From: Vigna angularis
Lineage: Eukaryota > Streptophyta > Magnoliopsida > Fabales > Fabaceae
Direction: 5' to 3'
Assembly (NCBI RefSeq): GCF_016808095.1
Contig: NC_068971.1
Coordinates: 33,713,631-33,777,630 of the forward strand
DNA length: 64,000 bases
The notes beneath the pieces are model-generated. The model did no database searches. It saw only the letters and a list, made by a program, of their open reading frames with translations, and was not told the origin of the DNA. Shown here piece after piece: positions 34,950-48,000 of this stretch. Each line of letters opens with the position of its first letter. The first letter of the stretch is position 1. The translations under genes were made by a program, and so were the position numbers.

Positions 34950-36116
34950 CTAAGAAGATCTCTGTGGTTGAGCCACTGGTTTGAAATCATCCTTCATGAA
35001 TATTATATGCATGCAATAAGAAGGACTTATTCCTTTCAAATCAGAAATTGACCAACCTACAGCTCCTTTGTCCACTTTTAAGACTTCAATTAATTTCTCT
35101 TCCTCCAGAGTGGATAAAGCATTGTTGATGATCACAGGTTTATTATCATCTTTTTCAAGAAAAACATACTTCAAATGTGAAGGTAGCAACTTCAAGTCCA
35201 GCTTCTTTTCTTTTATCTCTTCTTCATCAGATGGAGTCTCCTTTAAAGCATCTAGATTCTGTATACATTCATCAATTAATTTCTCTTCATCTGCAAGTAA
35301 GAATTCACAAGCATCAATAAGAGTCCTTTCAAGAGGTGATGATATATGCATCGTCTTCTGTGTAATCATGCAGACTTCCTCAAGTTCATCAGTTTGAAAG
35401 CATGTATCTTCATCATTTGGGTGAGACATTGCTTCAAAAACATTGAAATTTACTTCTTCATTCTCAACTCTCACTTTAAGCTTCCCATCATCAACATCAA
35501 TCAACACTCGAGCAGTCTTCATGAATGGCCTTCCCAGAATCAAAGGAATTTTTGTATCTTCTTCCATTTCCATGACAACAAAATCCACTGGAAATAAGAA
35601 TTTGTCTACCTTTACCAGAACATCTTCTACTACTCCATGCAGATATTTGATCAATCTATCTGCCAATTGTAGATTCATGTGTGTGGGCTTCAACTCTAAT
35701 TCTCAAATCTTTTTAAACATTGACAGAGGCATAAGATTGATGTTGGCTCCAAGATCAATTAACGCCTTCCCAATAGCCAGTTTACCAATGGTGCATGGAA
35801 TTGTAAAACTGCCTGGATCTTTAAACTTTGGTGGGAGCAACTTCTGAATGATAGCACTACACTGGCCCTGTACTTCTATAGTTTCTTCCTCAATATATTT
35901 TTTCTTCTTTGTGAGCAAATCTTTCATGAATTTCGAATAAGAAGGTATTTGTTTCAGTACTTCTGAGAATGGCATCTTGATTTCCAACTTCTTGAAAATA
36001 TCAATGAAACTCTTGAACTCATTTTCCTTCTCGTTTCTAGAGAAAACCTTTGGATATGGAAGAGGTTTCTCGTACACCTGTTTTTTTCTTTTTCTCTCCC
36101 TCTCTCTTCTTTTCAC
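34950..36116 (-). pseudogene. Athila-like protease region and truncated start of reverse transcriptase
   Basis: One reading frame runs from 36,116 to 34,950 with a single stop at 35,703-35,705. Its first part holds the retropepsin motif LIDLGANINLMP, and the second part LILGRPFMKTA, the usual C-terminal half of the protease. The frame ends GWSISDLKGISPSYCMH and KPVAQPQR, the very start of a gypsy reverse transcriptase, and is then cut off. It overlaps the end of gag in another frame, with a T-run near 36,080 as the probable frameshift site. Not functional as pol. Confidence 0.85.
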
Positions 36117-37485
36117 TTTCTCTATCCTCTTTCTCTTCTTCTTTATCTCCCTGTTTACTCATCTCATCTTTTTCTTCACTCAATTTTTTCTCATTCTCTC
36201 TTTCTTCCAGAATTCTTCCTGATCTTGTAGTAATAACTTTACAGTCTTCCTTTGGATTTACTTCAGTGTTTGCCCCAAATTCCTTCTCTAGTTTTTCTTC
36301 CAACTTCTTAGCTAATTGACCCACCTGAATCTCCAAATTCCGAAGTGAGGCTTCTGTACTTCTATGGTTGGAAATTGATACCTGCATAAACTGCTGAAGA
36401 GTTTCTTCCAGTTTTGAAGTTCTTTCTGTCAGAGAAGGTTGTTGCTGAAAGTTCTGTGGAGGTGGTCTGTTGAACGGAACAGCTTGTCCCATACTTGGAT
36501 GAGGTCTCCATCCTTGATTAAAACTTTGATGTTGATCATAATTCATCTGAAGACCTTGATTTCCCATATAATGTACTTCTTCATGAGACTTGCTTTGCAC
36601 TACACATTGACCATTATTATGATCTCCTCCGCACAATTGACAACTTTGAACCATCTGATGTTGAGCTTGAGAAACATTCTGCAGTTCTTTAGGTAGCTGA
36701 GATAACTTCTTCATTAATGTCTCAAGTTGCTGAGTCATAATCTTGTTCTGAGCTAGTAAAGCATCTTGAGATTGAAGTTGAAGAACACCTTTTTGTTGAA
36801 ATTGAGTTCTTTCACTCTGAACTTCATTATCATTTGCAGCCATGTTTTCAATCAGATCATGTGCTTCTTCAGGCGTCTTCCATCTGATACTACCTCCAGT
36901 TGATGCATCTAACATTAACTTTGTTTGAGATTTCAACCCTCCAAGAAACAGATTTAGCATTGTAGGCTCATCAAATCCATGAGTAGGGGTTTTTCTCAGT
37001 AGGCCTTTGAATCTATCCCATGCTTGACCTAGAGTTTCATCAGCATCTTGTTGGAAAGAAGAGATCTCTTGCTTTCCCTTATTGACTTTGGACTGAGGGA
37101 AGAACTTATTCAGAAATTTAGCAACTACATCATCCCAGATTGTCAGACTATTCTCTAAAAAGGAATTCAGCCACATTTTTGCATTACCAGCCAATGAGAA
37201 TGGAAATAAGCTGAGTCGGATTGCTTCATCTGGAACCTGATGAATCCTCACTGTATTACAGATCTCCATGAAAGTAGCCAAGTGAGTGTATGGATTCTCG
37301 TGGGATAATCCATGAAACTGATTGTTCTGCACCAGATGAATAAGAGTTGGCTTCATCTCCATGTTAGCAGCATTCACCACTGGTCTTGCAATACTGTTGA
37401 AGCGCAGAGGTCCTGAGAAAGTATTATAATCTGCAAGAGTACGTCTTCCTTGCCCAGAACCTTCTCTAGTACGATTATCTTCCAT
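36037..37485 (-). CDS. Athila-like gag polyprotein of the retrotransposon, open
   Basis: Open frame of 482 residues from ATG at 37,485 (the frame is open to 37,518, but the codon there is TTG). The capsid domain has the gypsy gag features YTHLATFMEICNTV, LSLFPFSLAGNAKMWL and FLNKFFPQSK. A CX2CX3HX4C zinc knuckle (CQLCGGDHNNGQC) follows, then a coiled, Lys/Glu-rich tail. It packages element RNA in virus-like particles. It is the only intact open frame of the element and could in principle still be translated. The 3' end is probably a frameshift, not the native stop. Confidence 0.88.
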   Translation of the reverse strand: MEDNRTREGSGQGRRTLADYNTFSGPLRFNSIARPVVNAANMEMKPTLIHLVQNNQFHGLSHENPYTHLATFMEICNTVRIHQVPDEAIRLSLFPFSLAGNAKMWLNSFLENSLTIWDDVVAKFLNKFFPQSKVNKGKQEISSFQQDADETLGQAWDRFKGLLRKTPTHGFDEPTMLNLFLGGLKSQTKLMLDASTGGSIRWKTPEEAHDLIENMAANDNEVQSERTQFQQKGVLQLQSQDALLAQNKIMTQQLETLMKKLSQLPKELQNVSQAQHQMVQSCQLCGGDHNNGQCVVQSKSHEEVHYMGNQGLQMNYDQHQSFNQGWRPHPSMGQAVPFNRPPPQNFQQQPSLTERTSKLEETLQQFMQVSISNHRSTEASLRNLEIQVGQLAKKLEEKLEKEFGANTEVNPKEDCKVITTRSGRILEERENEKKLSEEKDEMSKQGDKEEEKEDRESEKKREGEKKKKTGVRETSSISKGFL

Positions 37486-37596
37486 TTCTTCTTTTTCTTG
37501 ACGAGATGAAAAGTTCAAAACTTCTTCAGAGATAAAAGAAAGCTAAAATCAACTAAACCAGATAAACAACATACAATCAACGAAAACAAAAACAAA

Positions 37597-37614
37597 TCCC
37601 CGGCAGCGGCGCCA
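37597..37614 (-). promoter_or_regulatory. Primer-binding site (tRNA-Asp type)
   Basis: The minus strand reads TGGCGCCGCTGCCGGGGA six bases after the 5' LTR. From memory it differs at one base from the complement of the plant tRNA-Asp 3' end, the usual primer of Athila-class elements. Confidence 0.85.
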
Positions 37615-37620
37615 AAAACT

Positions 37621-38754
37621 TGTTGAGACCTCTGCAAGTGTACCGGATCGTTCAAGTAATAAACTGGTAAGTCCAGATATCGTTTTCCCAAGAGATTTGT
37701 TCAGATTCACTGATTGTTAAAGTTTACTAATTTAGCGATTATTAAACGTATTTTTATAACACAATTAAGATTAGCTTACAGATGTGAAATAAAGTGGTAA
37801 AAACAGTCGAATTAAAGTTCACTGGGGTTGAAATTCAAGTTCATCACTCAGGTAATTTTCTACTAACACAATTCCTTAAAATTAAGCATCGACATCCTAG
37901 GCGCATGCAGCCTCTGATCCCTCAGATGACAGTTTCTGAATCATTCAAACTAAATTACTAATCCCTTAGCTAATTCAGTTCTCAGATTTGTCTTAAACAC
38001 AATGTCACAGATGACTAAAAATTCCATCCTATGTCTAGGAATTGAAATCCTTTAGTTGTTCTATCCTAGGTCCGCGGTCTCATACATTTCCCAATTATTT
38101 AACTGTTCAATTAGCTCAGATTCCCATCGCAGGCATGAATAATAAAGATAGAACACAAAATTCATACAAGATCATGCATTAATAGAAAAATTACAAAGAG
38201 TTTCAGAACTTTACTCTCAACCCTAGTGAAATGGAGTTTTAGCTACACATATGCATCTAAGAAGCGATAAATGATGGATTGGACGGTGGAAAGTGGTGGT
38301 TTTCCACCTTGGAAGCACCTAGAAACGAGCTTGGACGTAAGCAGCAGAGTCCCCTCTAATCTCCTCCCTCCAGAACTGCCTTCTCTGCCTCTGGTTCGCG
38401 TTTTTAAAGAGAAGGGCTCTAAGTGATTTTTCGCTGGGTGAGTAGCCTCCTCTCGCTGGGCGAGTGACCACTGCTCGCTGGGCGACGAGCGTCCTCTCAC
38501 TGGGCAACGAACGTCCTCTCGCTGGGTGGGCTATTTGATCCTCCTGACTGGGCAAGTGACGCACTCCAAGTCTTTGATATTATCCAGCCCTTATTCTACT
38601 TCGATATAAACATACAAAAGCATCAAAACACATTTAAACATTCAAAACTATACTTACATCAACATTTATATACTTTTCATGAGAATAAACACTTAAACTT
38701 ACTAAAAAACACAACATTTTAAGTAACAAAAACAAGTAAAGTTTACACCTATCA
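37621..38754 (-). repeat. 5' LTR of the Athila-like element
   Basis: 1,134 bases, the same termini as the other LTR and nearly the same sequence. It carries two units of the 22-base minisatellite near 38,485-38,530. Confidence 0.9.
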
Positions 38755-38759
38755 AGAGG

Positions 38760-39140
38760 AGAGTCAAAGGTTACTTAAGTACTAAGTCTTACCTAGCCAA
38801 AATGTCTTAGGCTACTTACTTGACCATATCAAGATAAGATCACATTTGAATTTAAAAGATAGACTTAAACAAAAAAAAGTTAAAAGCTAAAAACAACTAG
38901 ACTCCTAATTTTGGACTTCTAATGTGACAAGGCTTAGATTTTAATCTCTTGTAGCCTAAGTCACTCCTAATCACGTGAAAAAAAAAACACAAGCAAGATG
39001 AATCATATGGTGAGGTTTATAGCTTTTCCTAACAAGACACACTCACCGTCTAAACCATGTGAAATTCAAACAAAGAAAGGAAACTTGCCAAGAGATGAAA
39101 AAGCACCAAGGACTCTTCCAAAACACTTGGTATGAATGGT
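38760..39140. other. Unassigned sequence between two elements
   Basis: AT-rich with no open frame or repeat terminus that I can name. It lies between the Athila-like element and the CACTA protein fragment and may belong to the CACTA element interior. Confidence 0.4.
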
Positions 39141-39780
39141 CTTGTATAATTTTATAGGCAACAGAGCTGGGACAAGTTGTCGACATTGATGAGGTGTTTC
39201 AGCAAACTCATCTTCAAAAGGGAATTGGCCTATTTGTTAATAAATGGTCTTGGAGGACACATGTAAGCTAGTTGTTTTACAAACTTCAAACTTTCCTTAT
39301 TCTGTTCCTTTTTAGATTTCCTCCTTTCGTACTGACGGTTTATATATTATTTAATAGGAAGAATTTTCAACTAGACTCTCACAAACCAGATTAGAGGTGG
39401 TATCATGTCCTGATGATGCATTAGAAGAAAATCCTGATGATAATGACATCATTAGGATACAATGTTGGGTTGACATTGTCCGTGGAAAAAACAAAGGATG
39501 ACTATATGGAACAGGACGACTTGCTACCAATTATACTATTGGAAGAAGCATATTGAAACACCAATCATCTGTATCCAGCAATTCTGATGAGACTATTGTC
39601 CACGTCAAACAACAACTACAAGTTCGTGACCAGATTTATAATAAACTGAAGCGCTATGAGAATTTGAAAATTTTGGTCATGAGAATGTTAGCTCAACAAG
39701 GACAATCTCAACCCACCCTATCACTATCCTAGCAACAACTACCTCCCTAACAACCGCCTCAACCACATGAAAAAGAAAAA
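39140..39780 (+). pseudogene. CACTA (En/Spm) transposon-associated protein fragment
   Basis: Two exon-like parts join in frame: about 39,150-39,262 (VVDIDEVFQQTHLQKGIG) and 39,358-39,730 (CPDDALEENPDDNDII, WVDIVRGKNKG, stop, LYGTGRLATNY), with a GT...AG intron 39,263-39,357. The pattern W...VRGKxKG.LYGTG is, from memory, that of the second, DNA-binding-type product of plant CACTA elements. The in-frame TGA after GKNKG and the lack of an N-terminal part make it a dead fragment. Confidence 0.65.
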
Positions 39781-40225
39781 AATTGATTAAAATGATTATG
39801 CATATTATTAGGACTTTTTTAAGTTTACCAGCATTTGCTTTAATACTTCTTTGTTTTTTAATTAATGACACTACAATTATATTTTAAAGCAGATGAATTT
39901 AATTTATGATCTTCAATATTGTCTAAATTATGACTTGTGTTTGATGACAGGTTTATTGTTGTAAATAAAGAATAATATTGATCTTGCACATGAATTTATT
40001 CTGAATTTTTTTTTTGACAGATTTTCTTACATATTTGTGTTGATAATATAACCTATTTGATTACTTTATTTATCAGAACGACTATAATTCATCAATAAAT
40101 ATTTTTGATAAAAAAATTTATCAACTTTTAACAAATTTATAATCTGTCAAAAATATTCATGTTACTATATTTTAATATTTATCAACTGATATGTTATGTC
40201 AGTAAATCAAATTTTTGTTTAGTGT
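39781..40225. mobile_element. CACTA-type right terminus
   Basis: Sequence rich in ATCAATAAAT/TTATCAACT words ends AAATTTTTGTTTAGTG at 40,225, the complement of a CACTA terminus. The same terminus occurs in block A at 18,394. It follows the CACTA protein fragment directly and is probably the same element. Confidence 0.5.
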
Positions 40226-41886
40226 GAGAACGATTCATGAAATAACTAACATGTCTACGTTGACGAACTCTCTTTATTAATTTCATATGAGATTCGAATG
40301 TCAATTTATTGTTTGGTCTTTGATCCTGAATCCCGTTTTAGCAGCAAAATGAAAATGCACGAATTCCACGTGATATTATAATAATACTGAGCAATAGAAT
40401 ATTGTAAAAGTATATATTTTTTATAGGAAAATACAGTTGTACACTTACTTTATTGGGATTAAATTAATTTATGAAATTACTTTCCTTAAAGCGTGATCAA
40501 ACATTTTCAACAACTCCACCCATAAAATAATAAAGAAAGTACCTTTCTTCCCACATGGTATTCCCAGTAAGTGGAATAAAAAATATAGAAAAAACAAAAG
40601 CAAGAAAGAAAAGGGAACTGATTAAAGAAATTAATTACTCATCTTAATTCCATATATTTTGCTTTATCTTAGCCCTTATATAAATATTTATCCATTAAAT
40701 CTCTACAAAGATAATTTTAATCTCTTATAGTTTTTTTTTACGTACTTTGTTTAATTTCGTTTAATATTTAGTGTCTAAAATTTTAGAAACTAAAAACATA
40801 CTAAATATATTTAAGGATTAGAAAGAATACTTCTTAACTATCAGATTAAAAGATAAGTCGTTGAACTTTACAAACCTAACCATAATTTTATCTGAAAAAA
40901 GTGATAAATATTATTTCTCTGATTTTATTCTTAAACATGTAAAAATGGAATATATATTTCTATATTTATTAAAATGTTATTAAAAATTATCTGAGCATCT
41001 ATGTTCTCTTTCCGGCAATCTATTGTTAATTTCATTAAAGTTTCTTACCATTTTTATTCCCTACACTACAACGTAGTGGATAAGTTATGCTTTACAGAAA
41101 TGTGAAAAATTATTCCTAACTACATATAACTTTGTTTTTCAATCATTTCAAAATTTGAAAAAACCTTAGAAATAAAAAGAAAATAGCGAAACGTATTTTT
41201 AAATAATAATGTGATTTTAAGATACAGATAATTAATATGGTATGTGAAAACAAACTCTTCCTATAAATTTAATAGTATTAAACTATTTTCACATAAAGAA
41301 ATGAATGGAAAATGATTTTGTAACATCTATTTGACATCTTAGTTTTAGAGCTAAAATGATTATTTAAAAATTAAATTTTTATATTTATAAAGAAAAAAGA
41401 GAGATTAAAAAATGGTATGAAATGAATTTTTAGATTTCAAAATATCATTATCCTGAATAAATAAATAAGTAATGATTCATGTGCTAATGGCCTGCTCATA
41501 TAAACGATTTTGGTCGTTGGTGTAGATCGATGACACGAAATTGGGACCCAAATTCTTTGCCACGAGAGGATCTGTTTTCTGGATTGCTTTTCCATTGTAG
41601 TATAACTTTTACAAAAACTACTATTATAAATCCTTCTAACAAATAAGTATTCAAATCCTAAATATAATAAAAATTTAACTTAATTAAACTTCAAATCTCA
41701 TATAAATTTATATAGTTTTAATCGAGATTCTATTAATATTTTTTTATTTGTTGGATTTTTATTTATTTATAATTAGATTACATAAATCTAATCTTATGTG
41801 TTATCTCATTTCTTGTTTCTAAATATAAAAAAGTGAGATATTATGATTAATATAAACAATATTATTTGCAAGAAAACTATTTTTTT
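40226..41886. other. Intergenic spacer, copy B; no gene seen
   Basis: Matches 18,395-20,600 of block A in order, with small indels and without the GC-rich MITE-like repeat found there. AT-rich, no open frame of note. Confidence 0.6.
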
Positions 41887-44375
41887 TGTTAACATTCCAA
41901 AATATAGTATTAAATTGTATTAAATTATATAAATGAGTAATCACAATTCCAATATTAACAAAACAAAAAAAATATAGTTATTTCAATATAACTATAAAGT
42001 AAACTTGTAATTAAACAAAACTATTTACAAGGTAACCAGCTAAAATCACTAAACATCAGTTGCTCCTCCATCTAATGCTTACTCCAAGAAAACTTGATCT
42101 CCCTCTGTTCACACCTACTGGATGATCATAAAAAAGAAAAGAACACAACACATACAAACACAAATAAAAGCAAAATGGTAAGTTAGATTACAAAACAAGT
42201 CATACACCATTTATAATATATATAACATATATCAATCCAAACATCTTAATATGCAAAGACCTAAACCGACTTTCCAGACTTAGAATGAATGTCGAGCTAT
42301 GGCGGGTTATGTCCTTATGGTGGCCTCTACTGCTTTGCAAAGTCATTGCCAATGAATTTCACCCTACCACTCACACAAGGTTAGTTTGTTACTGTGTCGT
42401 AGGCTAAGCACCTAGACTAAAACCTCTTACTACCCTCACCACATGTGTCAAACCTCTCTATTTGGGAATATATGACCATTAGAATGTCAGAAAAACTCCC
42501 AAGACTGAGCTACCTGCATTTATTCTAAAGATACTTCAAACCACATCGAAGAGTCCCTCCTTGGAACTAACTTTACTAATAGTGAAACCATTTGAAGTCA
42601 TACATATATCCATATACGTTCACATTGAATCCCAACATATAACATCACTGATAATACATTAAATACATACATAACCTTGAGAATAAATCATCATATAATA
42701 CAATAGATACTTCTACAACATCCTCAAAATCAAAGCATAGCTCAAAGTTATCAGAAAACAAAGAAAGAAAGAATCAAAACATGTTCTAAACTGGTCGCTC
42801 AGCACCCAAGCTTGTTATGCAAAAACAAAAATAGTGGTTTATGTTCGCTTAGTGACTACACTCGCTCAGCTAGAATTGTTATGCTCGCTCAACTAGAATA
42901 CACTCGCTCAATTAGACTGCATAATTCTACAACACCAAAACTGCAAAATTTGCACCTCTCAACCACTTATGACCTATTCTATGTATCTTTCACATCTTCT
43001 AACACTCTTAGATTGTATTCTAAACTAAAATTGACCTAACAAAATATATCTAAAGCAACCTAAACTCATTTTAAACTGATTGGCCACAAGATTTCAATCC
43101 AAAATTAACCAAAACCTCACTTTAGAGACCTAAATATTGAATTCCACAAATTATAGCTTATTTTTAAACAACTTATGGATTCCAACATGTCAAAAATGAC
43201 TTATTAACACCTTCCAAAATAAACATTTAGACACAGAACCTAGAATTCAAATTCTCACTAGTTCAAACCCCCCAAAAACTAGTTCAAAACCAAGCTAAAC
43301 TCCACCTATTAACCACCAAACACTCTTACATCAGATTTCCCATCTTAACATCAAAACCAGTTCAAAATGACCAAATAACTAACCCTCAAACCTCTGTTTT
43401 TTCTTCCTAACTCTTGTATCAAAATTCACATGTTAAAACCCCCTTATTTGAACTTAAAACCTTCTAAAACCATCACATTGACCCATACCAATTTCTCTAT
43501 CATATTTATACCAACTCATGGTGCTAAAAATCCTCAAATGACATATAAACAAACCTGTCATACCAAATTTCTCCATCTTCACTAAAGTGCATATCAAAAC
43601 CTCCATTTTGACTACAAAAACTCCTAAATTTTTAACTCCTTATTCCATAAACTTTAAACACACATTCCAAAAAGTAATACAACATATTCACATACAATTC
43701 ATGACCAAATTATCATCCAAGATATCTCACATCAGAGTTTCATAATCAAATACTCAAATGCACCCATTTAAATGAGTTAACACTAGCACAACAACATAAA
43801 TCACACTAAATCAATTTAATACTCATACAAACACCAAACTTACACCACAAACATCAATTAAAGAAAAAGTCTAGCTTCCCCTACCTCACAACGAACAACC
43901 CAACTCTAACGACGCCTCACTTATTGCTTGAAACACAAGAGATTTTTAGACGAACCTACGAAACACCAACTTGGAAGCAGACAAAGTCCTTAGGATTTTG
44001 GATTAACCAAGAACGAGTAGAAGAAGTATGATTACACATGCAACGACACTTGCTTCTTCTAAAAATTAAAGAGGAAAGAGGAGTCGAAACTTATTTGCCC
44101 AATGACAGGAATTGATGGTTAGATGTGGAGATAACTCAGTTGTGTTAGGAACTTCTTTATTATCAAATAGATGATCAAAGGTTGAGAAATCTTAAAGAGA
44201 TGTGAGAGAAAGAAAAAAGAAAGAGTTTTAAAGAGATAGACAATGTTTTAAATAATGGGACGAGTTTAAAAAATTCTATTTATATTATTAAATTATTTTA
44301 AAATAAAATATTGGGTCTCGTTATTTAAAACATCTATCAATTCTAATACTCTATTTTTCAGGTTTTTATACTGCA
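41887..44375. mobile_element. 2.5 kb insertion, possible solo LTR
   Basis: Block A reads straight through at about 20,625, so this piece is an insertion in block B. Its ends fit TGTTAACATTCC...TACTGCA, and T-runs flank both sides, but a clean duplication cannot be proven. The interior has no coding domain and includes GCTCGCTCA repeats (42,850-42,905). An LTR origin is likely but unproven. Confidence 0.45.
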
Positions 44376-45082
44376 CTTTTTGTTTGCAAGATTATTTTAT
44401 TAATTACATAAGTTTTATATTTCTTAATTATAATTAACATAAAAAGATTTACACATAAAATTATAAATTATAAATTACCTTACTTAGTTAACATAAAATA
44501 AAACAGTAAAAAGTGAATTAAAAAATATAAGAAAATTGAAAGTCCAATAAATACTTAATTAAAAAATATTAAAAAAACTGAAAACAAATAGAAAAATTAA
44601 TAAAAATTCAACTAAAATATCTAAATTTGTAAAAAATTTAAAACTTAATTCAACTTTAAATCAACTCTGTTTTTTCTACTTTCTCTTTTTTATATAAACT
44701 AAAAACTATAAAAAATAAATTTGAAAATTCAAAAGACAGAAACATATTAATAAAAATATAATTAAAAATATCTAAATTTATTAAAATTTTAAAACTTAAC
44801 CAAACATTAAGTCAACTCTTATTTATTTATATTTTTTTCTACTTTCTTCTTTTAATATCCATCTACCCTCCACATGTGAACATAGGTACGAGAAATATTG
44901 AAAACATTATTTTTGAAAAGAAAATCTTGCTATTTAGAGACTGTTCTTACATTAATTCACTCCCAAAATAATATTTAATGAAGTATCTCACATGATCTTC
45001 TGATCGATGTGGATCTCAATGGCCATGTTGCACATCTATAAATAATGACAAGAGTTATGAGTAGTACAAGGAGCTAGTAGAA
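44376..45082 (+). other. 5' flank of apyrase copy 4
   Basis: AT-rich, matching 20,640-20,956 and 21,391-21,708 upstream of copy 2, without the small solo LTR found there. A TATAAATAATG word at 45,038-45,049 could be the TATA region, about 40 bases before the ATG. Confidence 0.5.
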
Positions 45083-48000
45083 ATGAATTTGGTGATTCCA
45101 AAATCAAAGAGCATGAGCTTCCTATCCCTCATCATTTTTCTACTCTTCTCATTGCCATCACTCTTTTCCGCAATATGTTGGGAACACTATCTTTCTCAAT
45201 CATCGTAAGATACTCCCCAAACAGGAACTCCTTACCTCTTATGTTGCCATCTTTTATACTAGTCTTCCATTTTGACAAGAACTCTCGATCATTCGCATTG
45301 GCAATGACCTTGAGTTTGCTAAAAAGGTTCATCTCAAACATTAATCATGATCCTCTATTCTCTTCATTTCTTACTCTTACATTTCCTCTTCGTTAATTTG
45401 GTGCAGATCACACCTGATTTGAATCTCTCATTCAACTTTTAGAGGACGCTGAAAGGGTTGTTCCCCAGGAACAGCACCCCAAGACACCCCTTAAACTTGG
45501 GGTGAGTGTTTGTTTCTCATCTCCCTTATCCACATTATTAAGGGTTTGGTTTGGACCCTTATCCACAAACAAAGTCAAATGAAAAGCTCTTTAAACATGT
45601 TCATATGATGTAGAACATGGTTCTGACAGTAATATTCACTGCTTTAAGGAAACAATATCAGTGGAGACAAAAACTCACACTTTGATAAACTCTGTATATT
45701 CTAAAAACAATTAATCTCTGACTAACTATTTGGAAATATCTTGGTGAAAACATAAATAAAATAAGCATTACCCATTTCAATGTTGAATGTGAAATGCAGG
45801 CAACAGCAGGTTTGAGGCTCTTAGATGGAGATGCTGCTGAAAACATATTGCAAGTGGTAACCATGAGATTAATTCATGTTTTTATCTTGTTAACTATGCT
45901 TTCAATGTCTTAAGTGTTCGTTTTCTTATGTCAAAGGTTAGGGAAATGTTCAAGAACAGAAATACACTGAACGTTCAACCAGATGCAGTATCTGTTATTG
46001 ATGGAACCCAAGAAGGTTCTTACCTATGGGTATGATGCCAAACTAAAATTTCATTTCACATTTCTATATTGCAAAAAATGGATTCATTTTGGTAGGTTCA
46101 CTGCATAAATAAAAGAAAAATGAGAACAAGAAAAGCATGCTATATATAATATATATCTGGACAATTAATGCACGGCATACTAAATACATTATTATTTTAT
46201 CAATTATGAAAGTATTCATGGTAACAAACTGCTATTGTTTTTAATAAATTGAAAAATTGATAAATAATTATTATATATACTGGAAGCATGATGTGAAAAA
46301 GATATCCATGGCTATACTAGATATTCATCATTATCATAATATTTTTAAACATGCAACCCTGTTTCTATGTGTATGTTCCGAACGATGAATCTCGACTATA
46401 ATTTATACAAGTAATTAAAGTCATTATGTTTTTTATCTGTTGATGGGATTAGCTAAATATTACATTAAAACATATAATTATATATGTTTTTAGTTCTAAA
46501 CCTTGACTTAAAATTAAAATTCATTTTTAGCAGAATTTTAATATATTTTAATTTTCAATTAAAAATAATAGATATAGTTCTTTTAATATAATTAAGTTAA
46601 AAGTATCATTATTCTTCTATTTTTGACATCAACTTTCACCATTCATGAGACGACCACAAATGCATGTGAAGCAGTATTATTATTTAGCTTGTCTTATGAT
46701 ATTTTGAGAATTTTGTCTAGGTTGCAGTTAACTATCTTTCGGAAAAGTTGGGAAAGAAGGCTTCAAAAACAATGGGAGTGATAGATCTTGGAGGTGCATC
46801 AGTTCAAATGGCCTATGCTGTCACAAAAAACACAGCTAAAAATGCCCCAAAACCACCACAAGGAGAGGATCCTTACATCAAGAAACTTGTACTCAAGGGA
46901 AAGAAATAAGACCTTTATGTTCACAGGTATATACACTCAGCTTCAATTATCATAATGTCTAGTTCTAGAAGCCAGAGAGGTATATATTTTCTAAATTCGA
47001 AGAACTAAAAACTTATCTAACTTTATTACCGATATCAAAAGATGGTAGGGTTAAGCATGCATGCTTTTAATATCATAAAGGAAAAAACTCTATAGGCCTC
47101 AGTTATGAGAAAAATAATTTTCACACCTTAATTTGAAATATAGATTCTAGATATGTAGTTAGTATAACTGATATAAATATATACATGAGTGATGCAATGG
47201 CTAATGTAGAGGTCTTAATTTTGGTAGTTACTTGCGTTATAGTAACGATGCAGCTCGTGCTGAGATTTTCAAGGTCACTGATGGTGCTGCTAGTCCTTGC
47301 CTTTTAGTTGGTTATGAAGGTAAATAAAGCATTCTTTTTCACAAACCCTATAATGCTTCTTAGATACTAAACGACCCTTATTAATATTTTAAAAATTACA
47401 TGTTAACTGTTTGGTCACTATTTTAATTAGTTCTAATTATTTCAAGTTCAATGTTATATAGGGCTATTTTTCAGCACTGTTGACGATAACATGTGAGTTT
47501 TTCTTCTTCTTCAAAGGTATATACAAATATTCTGGAGAAACATACAAGATCTATGGCCCTACTTCTGCTTCCAACTTTGATGAATGCCGAGACACAATTC
47601 TGAAGGTTCTGAGACTGAATGAGCCATGTGCCCATCAAAATTGTACATTTGGTGGGATATGGGACGGTGGAAAAGGAAGTGGACAGAAAAACCTTGTTGT
47701 TACTTCATCTTTCTACTATAGGTCTTCAGAGGTATCCATTTTAATTTCTACACAACCTCCTTAGTCTATTTTAATCTTTATATATAATTTTCAACTATGA
47801 AAAGTAAGTCACATTAAAAAGTAACAAGAATTAGATTTAATGTTAATTTCTTAATATATGTAATTTTTATTTTAGAAACTGCGGTATTTAGATAAATAAT
47901 ACAAACATACTCAATATTGAAGATCACATTGATGAATTTTCAGTATATAAATAAATATAAATCTTATTTTATAAATTAAATTATATTTAAACACATTTTA

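Larger units (their letters stand above)
32461..38754 (-). mobile_element. Athila-like Ty3/gypsy retrotransposon, internally deleted
   Basis: Two LTRs (32,461-33,738 and 37,621-38,754), both beginning TGTTGAGACCTC and ending CACCTATCA on the + strand, are flanked by the perfect duplication AGAGG (32,456-32,460 and 38,755-38,759). The element runs on the minus strand: 5' LTR, primer-binding site, gag, protease, the first residues of reverse transcriptase, then a jump to the pol end and polypurine tract. Reverse transcriptase, RNase H and integrase are missing, so it cannot move on its own. The LTRs are very similar to each other outside a minisatellite, implying a fairly recent insertion. The Athila assignment rests on gag and protease style and the Asp-tRNA site. 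Confidence 0.9.
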
